Positions 32,130 to 42,926 of a stretch of 64,000 bases of DNA are shown in pieces. The stretch comes from Brachionus rotundiformis (lineage: Eukaryota; Rotifera; Eurotatoria; Ploima; Brachionidae). The stretch is taken from positions 808,527-872,526 of the forward strand of contig JAESIW010000115.1 of NCBI GenBank assembly GCA_016802295.1, written 5' to 3'. The translations under genes were made by a program, and so were the position numbers. The notes under the pieces are model-generated. The model made no database searches, was not told where the DNA came from, and saw only the letters and a list, made by a program, of their open reading frames with translations. The first letter of the stretch is position 1. Every line of letters starts with the position of its first letter.

Positions 32130-32530
32130 TTGGAAAATTTCGCTTGATTGAGCTTCTATTACATCTTCTCTTAGCATATTCCGATTGTTAACTATACGGT
32201 TTGTGAAGAAGTTGTATCGTTGAGCACAATTACTGACTATTTCTGTTTTAATTTTGTATGAATGATCTCTTGTACATCTGCTTGAGAAGGTGAGGGGGAA
32301 TTGCCAACTGACATGATTAAGTTTTTTTTTACTCTCAACATTTTAATTAAGCCACCTCTCATTCGCTTTTCAGTTAAATTGGTCAGATTTAAAACTTACA
32401 GTGTTTCTTCATAGTTAGGATCTGTAAGACCAACAATAGCTCGAGTCCTCCGCTGCAAATCCTCTAAAATTTTTTTATCTTTCTGTAGTTATGGCAATCA
32501 TACTGGAATAGCTTACAAGACTTGTATAAA
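32130..32530 (-). pseudogene. Non-LTR retrotransposon RT C-terminal fragment
   Basis: Minus-strand pieces read KDKKILEDLQRRTRAIVGL and CAQRYNFFTNRIVN. They match the post-RT region (xIQRRATKL..., FHFFTNRVVNxW) of the better copy at 57283-58310. The rest of 31828-33346 is A+T-rich and without a recognisable gene. Confidence 0.55.
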
Positions 32531-33346
32531 ATAATTTAATAACCATCTTTTCTAAAAAAACAAATATATCTTTTAGTCAAACAAAAAATTGTCTCTACTC
32601 CTAAAAAAATTAATAGATTAAAAATTTGTAGAGTTTATTAGAAATAGAAAAAAGCTAAAGCGTGACTTATATTAAATACTAAATTAGCTCTACAATTTTA
32701 GAGTAAAGACAATTTTTTAGCTAAAGTATTTGTTGAATTCAGGGTATTTTCTAGCTAATTAAATTTTGATTGTTATAACATAGAAACCATGGAATTAAGT
32801 ATAAACGAAAAAAGCTGGGCTTAGCTTAGAGTTGTTAACACAAAGTTACTGTATTGATATCATTTGAATAAAGTTAACTAAATTGAATTGATACATGATT
32901 GAAAAAAGACAATTTCTAAATATATTAGTAATTAAATTTTCTGTGATCTATTAATAACAGAAACTTCAAATACTAAAATATTCGAATTAAATTTTTATTC
33001 AAATAAATGGTTATAAATCAAATTAATTTTATTTAATATAAAGCACTTAAGTAATGTGAATATCAACATTCATCCCATTAACTAAAATGAATTGTTTTTA
33101 TTGTTTTAATTTAAATAGATTATATGATTCTAAAATTCTTTTAAAAGGTAACTAAATCATGTTTGAATTAAAACTTTTGATTAAAAAAAATTTATTGTTC
33201 CAATATTACTATGACAATACTTATTTATTGGGAAATTTTCCAAAAATTCAAAACTTTTCTTCAATAATAAAAATGAATTGTTATAAATAACACATTTTCG
33301 ATTTATTCTTTTTTTATTTAATCTTATAATATTTGAATTTTTTAAT

Positions 33347-34663
33347 ATGGCTGAATGCCCCAAGTTTATTTTAAGAAGACATATTCAATGGAGAAAAATA
33401 ATTTTTGTCATACTAATAATTCTCAAATTTATTACATTTATATTTTTTTGTGTGTTTATCGATTTTACAAGTGGCAAAATTCCAATTGCAGTTTTCATTT
33501 TTTATCTATTACTTAATTGGCGTTTTCTGCTTGTTGCAGGAATCATTTGCTTGTATTTGATAGATTTGTGTCTGACATCAAAAAAAGAAAAGAAAAAGAA
33601 ACCTAAAAATGATAATTCAGATATAAAAAGTATTTTAAAGTTTACTTGGAAAATTTTCTGGGGATATGTAGACATGCCTTGTTGTTCAAGTTTAAAAGTC
33701 ACTGTATATCTTTTTCCCATGCTCAAAGACATTTTTATCTTAATACTAACAATTGTGTTAAGTTTAATACAAATTTATACATTAAATTCTGATGACATAG
33801 AGTTTTCTGACAGAGCCAAGCTAATTTATTTTCTTTCGTTGATATCTATCTATTTGATATCCATAATTGTATTAATAAGAAGAATATTTCAAGCAAGAAA
33901 AATTCCACTTTCACTGTGGGATATATTTATATGCTATGAACATTATTCATCACGATTTAAAAAAATGTATTGTATGACATTAAAGCAACATGATAGTCGA
34001 ACTACAACATGCACCAAAGGACCTTTATGCTCATCCTTGGATCTGGAACATTGGATAATTTGTCATAAAGGAAGAGATTTCATGCATCTCATATTGAACA
34101 GAAATGCTGGTTCGCAAAAACCAAGACATATGAAAAAGTATGTTAAAAAAACCGTAGATCAGATAAAAAAGAATGGGAAAAAAATGAATAAATCTGCTGA
34201 GCAAATAGAAAATGAAATAGAAAGAACACTGATTAAAGATAATGTTATTATAGCATGTCATCAAACTAGCATCGAGGCTGCAAAGTTAATTCTAAATTCT
34301 TATTTTTTTCCATCGGAAAGTGGAATGATTGGCAAAGGTATCTATTTTGCAACAAACAAAAATGCAACTGATTTCAAATCCCAAAATCGTGGACTGGCTT
34401 ATATATACGCTAAAATATTTGTAGGAAAATTTCTAGAGGTTCATCAAAAAAAAAATCCTAAACCTGGATGGGAAAAAGAATATAATAGTATCTATTATTT
34501 TGATCAGGAAGGAGATTCGCCTTTTAAGGATGAGATTGTACTTCAGTCTACAGATCAAATAATCGAATACTCAATAGTTGTAATTGATGAGAAAGCCAGA
34601 GAATTTCGTAATACTAAAAAATATACATTTGGATGTTTTGAAGAAAAATTTCATCCAGCTTAA
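33347..34663 (+). CDS. Membrane-anchored PARP-like ADP-ribosyltransferase domain protein
   Basis: Intronless, 438 aa. The N-terminal half holds four likely membrane helices at about residues 18-40, 44-74, 121-145 and 159-178, with a lysine-rich loop after the second. The C-terminal half (about 295-425) resembles a PARP-type catalytic fold: histidine in ACHQTSIEAAKLIL (H305), then GMIGKGIYFATN with tyrosine Y333, then DEIVLQSTDQIIEYSIVV with glutamate E396. These would form an H-Y-E triad. The GMIGKGIYFA block is close to Gig2-type and other short PARP-like proteins. Joining four membrane helices to such a domain is not an architecture I recognise. Mono-ADP-ribosyltransferase activity is inferred. 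A remnant of a second copy of the N-terminal helix lies at 39770-39860. Confidence 0.7.
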   Translation: MAECPKFILRRHIQWRKIIFVILIILKFITFIFFCVFIDFTSGKIPIAVFIFYLLLNWRFLLVAGIICLYLIDLCLTSKKEKKKKPKNDNSDIKSILKFTWKIFWGYVDMPCCSSLKVTVYLFPMLKDIFILILTIVLSLIQIYTLNSDDIEFSDRAKLIYFLSLISIYLISIIVLIRRIFQARKIPLSLWDIFICYEHYSSRFKKMYCMTLKQHDSRTTTCTKGPLCSSLDLEHWIICHKGRDFMHLILNRNAGSQKPRHMKKYVKKTVDQIKKNGKKMNKSAEQIENEIERTLIKDNVIIACHQTSIEAAKLILNSYFFPSESGMIGKGIYFATNKNATDFKSQNRGLAYIYAKIFVGKFLEVHQKKNPKPGWEKEYNSIYYFDQEGDSPFKDEIVLQSTDQIIEYSIVVIDEKAREFRNTKKYTFGCFEEKFHPA

Positions 34664-35794
34664 AATAGCAATGGAAGTTTGTGGCTATTTTTTATTCAAA
34701 AATACATTTCAGTCTTCCAGGTATTGTGAATTTCAAAAACAAACAGAACAAAAATTTTTCCTTTTTTGATAAATTAAAATTTAGTAAAATAAAATATATT
34801 TAAAAAAATACTTCAGCATAGTTCAACATACTTTGTTGCATCTTTTTTCCCAAAAATAAAAACTTTCATTCTTTTTTTAAATTTTTTTGATTTTGGTATT
34901 TTAGAATAGTATATTTGATGATAATTATTAAAAAAAATATCTTAAAATAAAAAAAACAATTAAGTTCTTTTATTTGATAATTTTTTAAAACCTTTAAGGA
35001 ATCAAAATGTATAGTTTATTAATTTTGATCGACTTTAGCTATTTATTCTACTATTTATGTAATTGATTTATTTAATATGTGTCAAATTAATTAAATAAAA
35101 ATTATACTAGTTGTACTGGTCTTGTTTCATGAAATATCCCAAAGATTAAGCTTGTTTTTAAAATCTTTTATTAAATAAAAACCCCCTCAAATAAAGAAAT
35201 GGACTAGTATTTATATTAAGTTTAAGTTGGCTCAGCCAAGAAGTTTAACCAAAGAAAATCATGTTTTCATGGTGTGATTACTCTATTCAAATCTTATCCA
35301 GGGTTATTCTAGAAAGTTCTAGAATGTTCAAAATCTATTAGCCAAAATAAACTTAATATTTATACCAAGGATACAGTTTCAAACTGTTTTCTAAAAAAAT
35401 GATTTATTTAACCAAAAAACTGAACCACGCCATTTAAATGCATTTTTTAAAAGCAAAAGCAATTATTTTATATTTTTTTTAAATTAGAAGATAACTGTAC
35501 AAAATTTGGTTAAATTTTGTCTATTGGAGCATATTTTTTTTATAAATCTCATTCTTTTGGACATTCATTTTGAACCGCTATTTTAATTTTACGCGTATAA
35601 TATTTAAAAAAAAAAAATAATATGCAATTTAAAAACTAAAATACTGAAATAGGAAGAAAATAAAAAAATTTTAGTTTTTTTTAAATTTAATGTCAATTAC
35701 ATTTAAATTGATCACTATTTTAATTTATTAATACATAATTGATTGAAATGAAACTCTTATATAATCAAAAAAACCTCTCGAATTCGATAAAAAA
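34664..35794. other. Intergenic, no gene recognised
   Basis: A+T-rich sequence downstream of the ADP-ribosyltransferase-like gene. The last 170 bases form the left arm of the inverted repeat 35620-36445. Confidence 0.4.
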
Positions 35795-36445
35795 CTATTG
35801 AGGTTTCCGAATGCTTGGGCACTCGATTCTTTGCTCTTGTAATATATCGATGATTGTAGCTGGCTTTATATCTTAAAAGATATTATTAAAAAAATAAACG
35901 AATACCTCTAGTTTTTACTTTTGTATAAGCTCCAAAGGCTTGATCTTGAGATATGTTATTAGGAATTTCTTCAATCACAGACATTTTTCTATAAATTTCC
36001 GAGTTATTTTAGAGATTTATTTTTGTAAGTTGGCTACATTAGTTTATATAAAAGTAGAATCAAAAGTGTTAATTTGATAAAAAAAAACAAGAAAGATAAA
36101 AAAAGGATTAATTTAGATAAATAACTGTTAAGTTTATTCTATTTTTAATAAATTTATGGGTATAGATTATATTACGCGGATTAATTTATAAATAATTTAG
36201 ATTTCTTTGATTGTATAAGAGTTTCATTTCAATCAATTATGTATTAATAAATTAAAATAGTGATCAATTTAAATGTAATTGACATTAAATTAAAAAAAAA
36301 CTAAAATGTTTTTATTTTCTTCCTATTTCAGTATTTTAGTTTTTAAATTGCATATTATTTTTCGATCATCGATATATTACAATAGCAAAGAATCGAGTGT
36401 CCAAGCATTCGGTAACTCAATAACTTTTTGTCGAATTTGAGACGT
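35620..36445. repeat. Rearranged inverted repeat
   Basis: A block at 35625-35770 (ACTAAAATACTGAAATAGGA...) recurs inverted at 36210-36355. A second block, 35795-35872, recurs inverted at about 36365-36445. The order of the two blocks is swapped between arms, so this is two linked inverted duplications rather than one simple palindrome. Confidence 0.6.
35795..35984 (-). CDS. Possible 51-aa two-exon mini-gene of unknown function
   Basis: Exons 35984-35906 and 35871-35795 have canonical GT-AG ends and matching phase. They read from ATG (MSVIEEIPNNISQDQAFGAY...) to TAG (...QRIECPSIRKPQ). The second exon is copied inverted at about 36365-36445, where in-frame stops have appeared. I recognise no family. 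It could be the remaining end of a larger lost gene. Confidence 0.3.
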
Positions 36446-36904
36446 TTGAGCAGGATGGTTCAAAAATTAATAATATTTTTTTGTTCTATTTAGATAATTA
36501 GTACTAAATTTTTCTAAAATAAAAGTAATGAATAAAAAATTTTTTTTCCAAATTCAGTATTTTAGTTTTTTTTTGCATAAAATATACACAAGTAATAATT
36601 ATATGCCTTAATTTTATTAAAAAAAAATTATCACAGGGTTTTAATTAATTAACAGAAATTTAATGAAAAAGTATGAATTTAGTTAAAGTTAGATAAATGA
36701 TTGGCATGGGAACATTTACTTCTTTATTATTTAATCTTTCTAGCTTTTTTTCACGCATTTGACTTTTAAATAGTAAGATTACAAGAAATGATTATTATGT
36801 TAACTAGAGCATCAAGTACACAGAAAAAACATTGGTATTAAAGCTTAAAAGTTTAACCATTTAACAAAAAAATTTAATATGAACTAAAGTTAAAATTAAA
36901 ATTA

Positions 36905-39900
36905 TTATTTCAAATCAATTTTATTTTTTCGTTTAATAAATAATTCTCTATGATATTTCAAGGATTCTAAGTGTAATGTTTTGTAGGTGAGATTCGATAA
37001 ATTTTTCTTGAAATATTTATCAAAAAATATTTCTTGCTGGACATAACCCAACTGATAACTGGTTAAAAAATTATTTGGTACATAATCTGGAGTATCTTGG
37101 CGATTCAATAAGATTCCTTCTTCACTAAAAGTATATGGAGAGGGGCATCCATAATGGTTTTTGTTTGCTTGCCATTTCATTATTTGTACACCTTTTTGAA
37201 TCCTGCCTAAGTTTTCATGAAGCCTTTCACACACAAGACATTCAAAATGGTCAATATAGGAGCCTCTTAGCCGATCATTGTTTATACCCCATTTACGTTT
37301 TGACATAATATCTAATAGGATAGGATTTTTAACACCATTTTTTTTCTTAAATCGCAAATAATATTCATATTTTGTATCATTCTGGTTCAAAACTGTTAGA
37401 TATTCAGCTAATTCTTTGGGTGATTTAAAATCTAAAATATCTATCGCAGTTTGATTATCAGGATAGATTTCTTTGGACTTTGAAGAACCATATACAATCG
37501 GAACTGAACCAATAATGAAGGACCGCCACAGTTTTTCAGTTCTATAATTAATTTTAATCAATTTAAATTAAGATTTTAGTCATTAATTTGTACTGATGCA
37601 TTGATGGATGCCACAAAAGTAATTAACCATTGTAAAAGTATAAAAGTTTGTATCTTATTAAATTATTTTATTCGTAATGTATACTAATTCTACAAATTAA
37701 TGTTTTTATAGATAAAGAATAATAAAAAAGATTTTAATATATTGAATTAAAATTTGATATATTATTCTGTGTTATTTTTTAAAACAATAACAATATACAA
37801 AATTCCATTCGATCATATATCTATATCGTATCTGCCAAGAGCATAGATGAATTTCCTTAACAAGGTAGATACAAATTATAAACAAAAACATTCCAAACTT
37901 TTTTATTTTTTTATTCTTTATTTTGTTTTAAATTAATCTAAATTTTGTAAAATTAAAATTGCTAACAAGAGGGCTGCTATTCGGAGCTGCCTTGAAATTC
38001 TCCTTTCCTAAACTATCTTTTAGATGTAAAATAAATAAATTATAAAGCAATTAAATATCTAATCATAAAATAATGGAAAGCTTAATAGAGGACATAATGT
38101 TATATCATCTTATACAATATGGCTCTCTTCCAAAAAAGATCATCTCAAATAATCCGCTGTATACATAATATAAAATCACAAATGGCCTATCTGATGGTAG
38201 CCCTGTATATGTCATATAGACGAACTTCGCAAAAGCTATTGATTAGATTTCACAATATTAATAAATATTATTAACTGGGTTAGTAAATTTTTAAAAGACC
38301 GCTCACAAAGGGTTATCCTTTGTTTGGTGAAGTTCAAATAGATAGATATTAGAGAAAAAATCAAATAAATATATTTGAAAGAAAGAGAAAATTTTCATCA
38401 AAGAAATTCTCATTTGAATTATTTCTTTACTTTCGGGTATCACAAGAATCATTATTTGGTTCTTTGCTTTTCAATATTTTTATCAATGCCATGTTAGTGA
38501 TAGAAGAGTTAGAAAATGACGCAAAGATCATCTCGGTGATAAGTGTCATAAATCATGTCAAAAAAATGCAAAATGATATTGACAATGTGACTGTATGGTC
38601 AAATAAATGTTCAACTAAGTTAAACACAGAAAAAAGCAAAATGGTACATTTTAGAACTCACAACTATACTAGAAAAGTTAGATCTCTCACAGAAAACTTT
38701 ATTAATAAATATTATTAACTGGGTTAGAAAATTTTTAAAAGACTGCTCACAAAGAAAAGTTAGAAAGGCCTATAAGTTTAAGAACGCAAGTAATATAAAA
38801 CTCTAGTACACATCGCTTGTTAGACCTTACTGGCATTGTGAAATTTGGAACAAAAAACAAAAACAATATATCAACAATGCCAGAAGGAGCAAAACATGTT
38901 CCGTGAATTGTAGCACTTGGTACATCCTTTGTACCACCAATATTATGATTCTTCAAAACTCTGCAATAAGTCTTCGAAATTCAGAATTTTATGTACAAAG
39001 GATGTACCAGGTGTTTCAATTTACAGAGCATGTTTTACTTTTTCAGAACTAGAGCTTTAGCATTGTTGATATTTTGTTTTTGTTTTTGTTCCAAATTTCA
39101 CAATGCCGACTTTACTTATAAAGTAAATTTCTAAAAAAAAATTTTGATTTATTGCATATTTTTGGCGTCCACACCTTGAAAAAGACATTAAAGAATTGGA
39201 TAAAAATCAGATAAGAGCAACATAATTGATTTGGGTGATTTTAAATTTAAAGATTTAGTACATAAAGAGATATTAAACAAGCTGGAATTGTCGGATTTAC
39301 TAATAAGAAGGACCCGAGGTGAGAAGTGAAGTGGTTTCAAGATTGTCAAACTAATGGAATAAAATTCTGTCAAGACTCTGAACCGGAATCAAGAAGATAC
39401 AATCTGAGAAGACACATTAAATCATTACAGCGCGAAAAGGTGAAATGTCTACCAAGATTTAATATCTGGGTGAATGCAGTGGAAAATACTTGGATCAAAT
39501 TATTAGATTAGTGTTGTTACTGAGCTGAATGTGAATAGTTTCAAAAAGTCATAAGCTTGAATAGCAAGTAATTACGAACGAACTGATATGGGTCAATATA
39601 GCTCTACTTGAGTTTACTCAAATTACAGTATCTCTCCTATTACTACAACTTCTACTGTATCTAAAAAATAAAAATAAAACCATAACATTTTTATATTCTT
39701 TTCAAAAATAAATTTTTCACATCTACGATCAGAAAAAGATTGGAAAACTATCCTTCAGCAATGAAAATGGAGGAAATGATTTCTGTCACACTTATAATAC
39801 TTAAATTAATTACATTCATATTTTTTTGTAAGTTTATCGATTTTAAAAGTTTATTTTCCTTCCTTTTCTTAGCAGTAAATATGAAAAAATTTAAAAATTT

Positions 39901-41399
39901 GGTCTTTGTACTGAAAATAAACTAATAATTTTCTGATATATGGTTTGATATAATTTTTTAAAAATATGCTGGTTTTAATTGGTGAAATACTTTCCAAAGC
40001 TATTTCAAAGTTTTTTTTCTTAGATGATTTGAGGCTAAATGGTCTAAAATTGTTTTTTTTTGAAATTATATTTAGATATAGCTTAGAAATTATATTCACT
40101 CATATATTCTTACATATATCTCGTAAAATGGTCAGTACACTTTATTTGTGGAGTCCATATTTATCCCAATACTTACACATAATCATCACAGACCGCGTTT
40201 TCCATTGCAAGGACAAACTTATACTTGGCTATAATTTTATAAAACTCTCTTGAATTCATGCTAACAACCGCTTGATCTAAACTGATTAAAAACATATTAC
40301 CAGACATAATATGAAATAAAAAATAATTTGATAAATAATACTTTTTTGGCAAATCTTTATTGTGTAAACATTTTCCATAAGAGTCAATTTTGATGTGCTT
40401 CATTAGAGCTTTCACATATATATCCCGATCTGACGGTGTATTACAATCAGACTGAATGTAAGCAACTGGTGCCAGGTTTTCTTCCATTTGGTAGCGATTT
40501 TTGTCTTTGACCGAAACTAAAAACTCAGTGCTTTCCATATCCTCAATACTGGTAAGATATTGAGTTAGTAGCGGCAGGTCAGACTCACGCTTAAAAGTTG
40601 CTGTATGATTAAAAAGATTCATTACTTTTTCGAATGAAAATAAGTAATTATTTTTCGGGGATTCTTCATGAAGTAAGCCCCAATCTTCTTGTTCATGCCG
40701 TGGTAAAGGCAAGTCATATAAACAGAAATCAGTCCCGTAGAATAGAAACGCCTTCAGATTCGATTGTGATCTGTATCTACGAATATTTGTGAAAAAACAT
40801 GTTTTTTTTATATTTTTGCACTCTTTGTATGAACCCATGTCCATGGTGAAGGGAGTCCACCAAATTATAATAGGAGTATTATTTGCTATTGTTCGCTTAT
40901 CAAAATACTCGTCTCCCATTTTTCGTTCATCTTTTAAAAAACATTAACAAATTATTCAGCATCAAATTTTTATCTCTTTATCAAAGAATTTTTCTTGATT
41001 TTGAATGAAGAAAATATATTCCTAAAAAGTTACTAAAAAATAAAAAAATTTTTTGAGATAAAAAAATGTGAAATTATATTCATATTTTGTTCATTTGAAA
41101 AAATTACAATCAATAGTTTTCTTTAAATTCTTGATATAAAATTCATTGAATCCGTCAAATGACATGTTATAATAATTTTGGTTGTCATTTTTAAGTTGAT
41201 CATAATCATTTTCAATATTTAATTCAGTCTGTTAATTTTTTTTTAAATAAACAATTATAATTAAAAATAAAATTATTTAATTTTTAAAATTTACCTCTAA
41301 ATCTTCAATTTTAAGTGATATAATGTATATATAAATTAGAGTACTGATTATTGTCAAGCCGATAATTATTAAAAATAATCGTTTAAATAGTTTGAACAT
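36905..41399 (-). CDS. FUT10/11: FUT10/FUT11-type fucosyltransferase (POFUT3/POFUT4 class)
   Basis: GT10 fucosyltransferase of the secretory pathway. FUT10 and FUT11 have recently been described as protein O-fucosyltransferases of EMI domains. Exons are 41399-41295, 41228-41108, 40930-40177 and 37541-36905, giving 538 aa (human FUT11 492). Exon 1 encodes a short basic tail and one membrane helix (FLIIIGLTIISTLIYIYII), a type II anchor. The third exon has IIIWWTPFTMDM...CFFTNIRRY and ends KFVLAMENAVCDDYV. The last begins TEKLWRSFIIGSVPIVYG, completing the GT10 donor-binding motif across the junction. The C-terminal FECLVCERL and NHYGCPSP cysteine region is specific to FUT10/11. The last intron (37542-40176, 2.6 kb) is unusually long here and is filled with retrotransposon remains. 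Confidence 0.9.
38180..39511 (+). pseudogene. Decayed non-LTR retrotransposon RT inside the FUT10/11 intron
   Basis: Plus-strand pieces in order: INWVSKFLKDRSQR, SLLFNIFINAML, then KMQNDIDNVTVWSNKCSTKL and LNTEKSKMVHF (RT thumb), then HLEKDIKELDKNQIRAT and a degraded C-terminus to 39511. Stops and frameshifts throughout. A 55-base piece (TTAATAAATATTATTAACTG...) is repeated at 38263 and 38699. A MITE at 38832-39107 interrupts it. It lies opposite to FUT10/11 transcription. Confidence 0.65.
38832..39107. mobile_element. 276-base palindromic MITE inserted in a LINE
   Basis: Ends GGCATTGTGAAATTTGGAAC and its exact complement. The arms remain complementary for about 115 bases, through TGGTACATCCTTTGTAC. 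No target duplication could be defined. Confidence 0.6.
39770..39860 (+). pseudogene. Fragment of a second membrane-anchored ART gene (first helix only)
   Basis: Encodes LIILKLITFIFFCKFIDF, nearly the same as the first membrane helix of the gene at 33347 (LIILKFITFIFFCVFIDF), with clear nucleotide similarity. The rest of the gene is absent. It lies in the FUT10/11 intron. Confidence 0.6.
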
Positions 41400-41786
41400 A
41401 TTTCTAAAATGTTTACAAGTTTTGATATCATCATTTTATTTAAAAGTAAATTCTCACATATTTTTAAATTCCCATTTAATCAAAGCAAATGCTGATAATT
41501 TTATACTTATATTTATTTTGCATAACACATTATTATTATTTTGAAAATTAATGATAAGAATTTTTAAATATAATATTAATTTCTAACTAATTATTACCTA
41601 TATTTTTTTCATGCATACAAAAACAAAAATACTGATATTAAGAACTTATTAATATCAGTTTTATCAGTATATTTACTTATTAGTATTAAATATAAAACAG
41701 AAAAGCATTGATATAAAAATCATTGGATACAAAAATTAAATCAAGAAGGGCTTTTCTTAGGTCTTCAATTGTTTTAAATTCATAAT

Positions 41787-41990
41787 TCATCTTGCCTTTC
41801 TAAACTCATCCACATACGTTCCAACTTGATTACATTTTAGTCTGAAATTCCAAAGAGAGTAGTGAAGTTTTGTCAGATAGGCCCATCGATACATCACTTT
41901 GGACATTGCAATTTCATTACCGGGCAAACTTCTTACAGAAACAATTCCATGCAGGCAATTCCATCTCATTTTAATTGAATACAAGAGGAG
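41787..41990 (-). other. Open exon-like fragment, unidentified
   Basis: After a CTTGATTTAAG acceptor-like sequence the minus strand is open for about 68 codons to TGA (KRLLLYSIKMRWNCLHGIVS...). Composition is more coding-like than its surroundings. No family recognised and no upstream exon found. The remaining sequence of 41400-42926 has no other gene that I can see, apart from the MITE at 42206. Confidence 0.25.
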
Positions 41991-42205
41991 TCGCTTAAAT
42001 CAAGGATAACTATGAATTCAAGTTTATTTTCATTTGAATATCAAGATTCATGATCAGATCTTTCCCAAGATTCTGCCTGGAATTAAGTTATAGGAAGAGC
42101 ATTTTTAAACCCGAGAATCAAAAATAATCGCAGCATAAATAAATAAAAATATACTTAAATTAAGTTTAATTCTTGAAAACAGGATTAAATTAAAATATCA
42201 CTTAA

Positions 42206-42423
42206 AACTAGAAACACCAAGCATTTTTCCGTGATTTTTTAATCCAAAATATTTTTTAAATATTTTTAGTAATTTTACTCAATATTAAATTTTTTTTTTA
42301 AATATGAAGATAGAATCTACATACTACATAAGATATTGATTAATATTATAAACTGTCCAAAACATATAAGGATTTAAAATTTTTAAAAAACGAGTCAAAA
42401 TTACTTATTTGGTGCTTCTAGTG
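42206..42423. mobile_element. 218-base TTAA element, CTAGAAGCACC family
   Basis: Left end AACTAGAAACACC and right end GGTGCTTCTAGTG, flanked by TTAA. Same family as 30732-31778, with interior similar to 59791-59971. Confidence 0.7.
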
Positions 42424-42926
42424 TTAAACCAGAATTTTAAGTTTTGATGTATGCATTACTGTGCAAGGGAATTCGGTAGCTATTCCCTAACACGTGAAAG
42501 AATAAAGAATTGTCTTTATTTTAAATAATTTTTGACAAATATAGTCAGGAATGGATGGAATAAACTCATTTACGATGAAGTAAATTCAATGGAACATAAC
42601 AATTAAATATAAAAAATAAATTTCTTAATATTATAATTAACTAAGTAAACAAAAATTATTTTAAAAATTTATTGAACATTATCGAATAATTATTATTTTC
42701 TAATAAATTTTTCAACAATATTTGTTAAAATGAAAAAAAAAATAAACGATAAACAAAACTTACAAAAAAAAAGAAAGAACTTTTTTAAATTAAAAAAATC
42801 AAAATCTTTTGGTTTTAAATAATTCCAAGTCTTCTAAAATCCTCAAAAAAAAACAAAATGTGAGGATATGCTTAAATAATTGAAGAAAAAATAAATTCTT
42901 AATATAATTTTTACAAAATAATCTTT

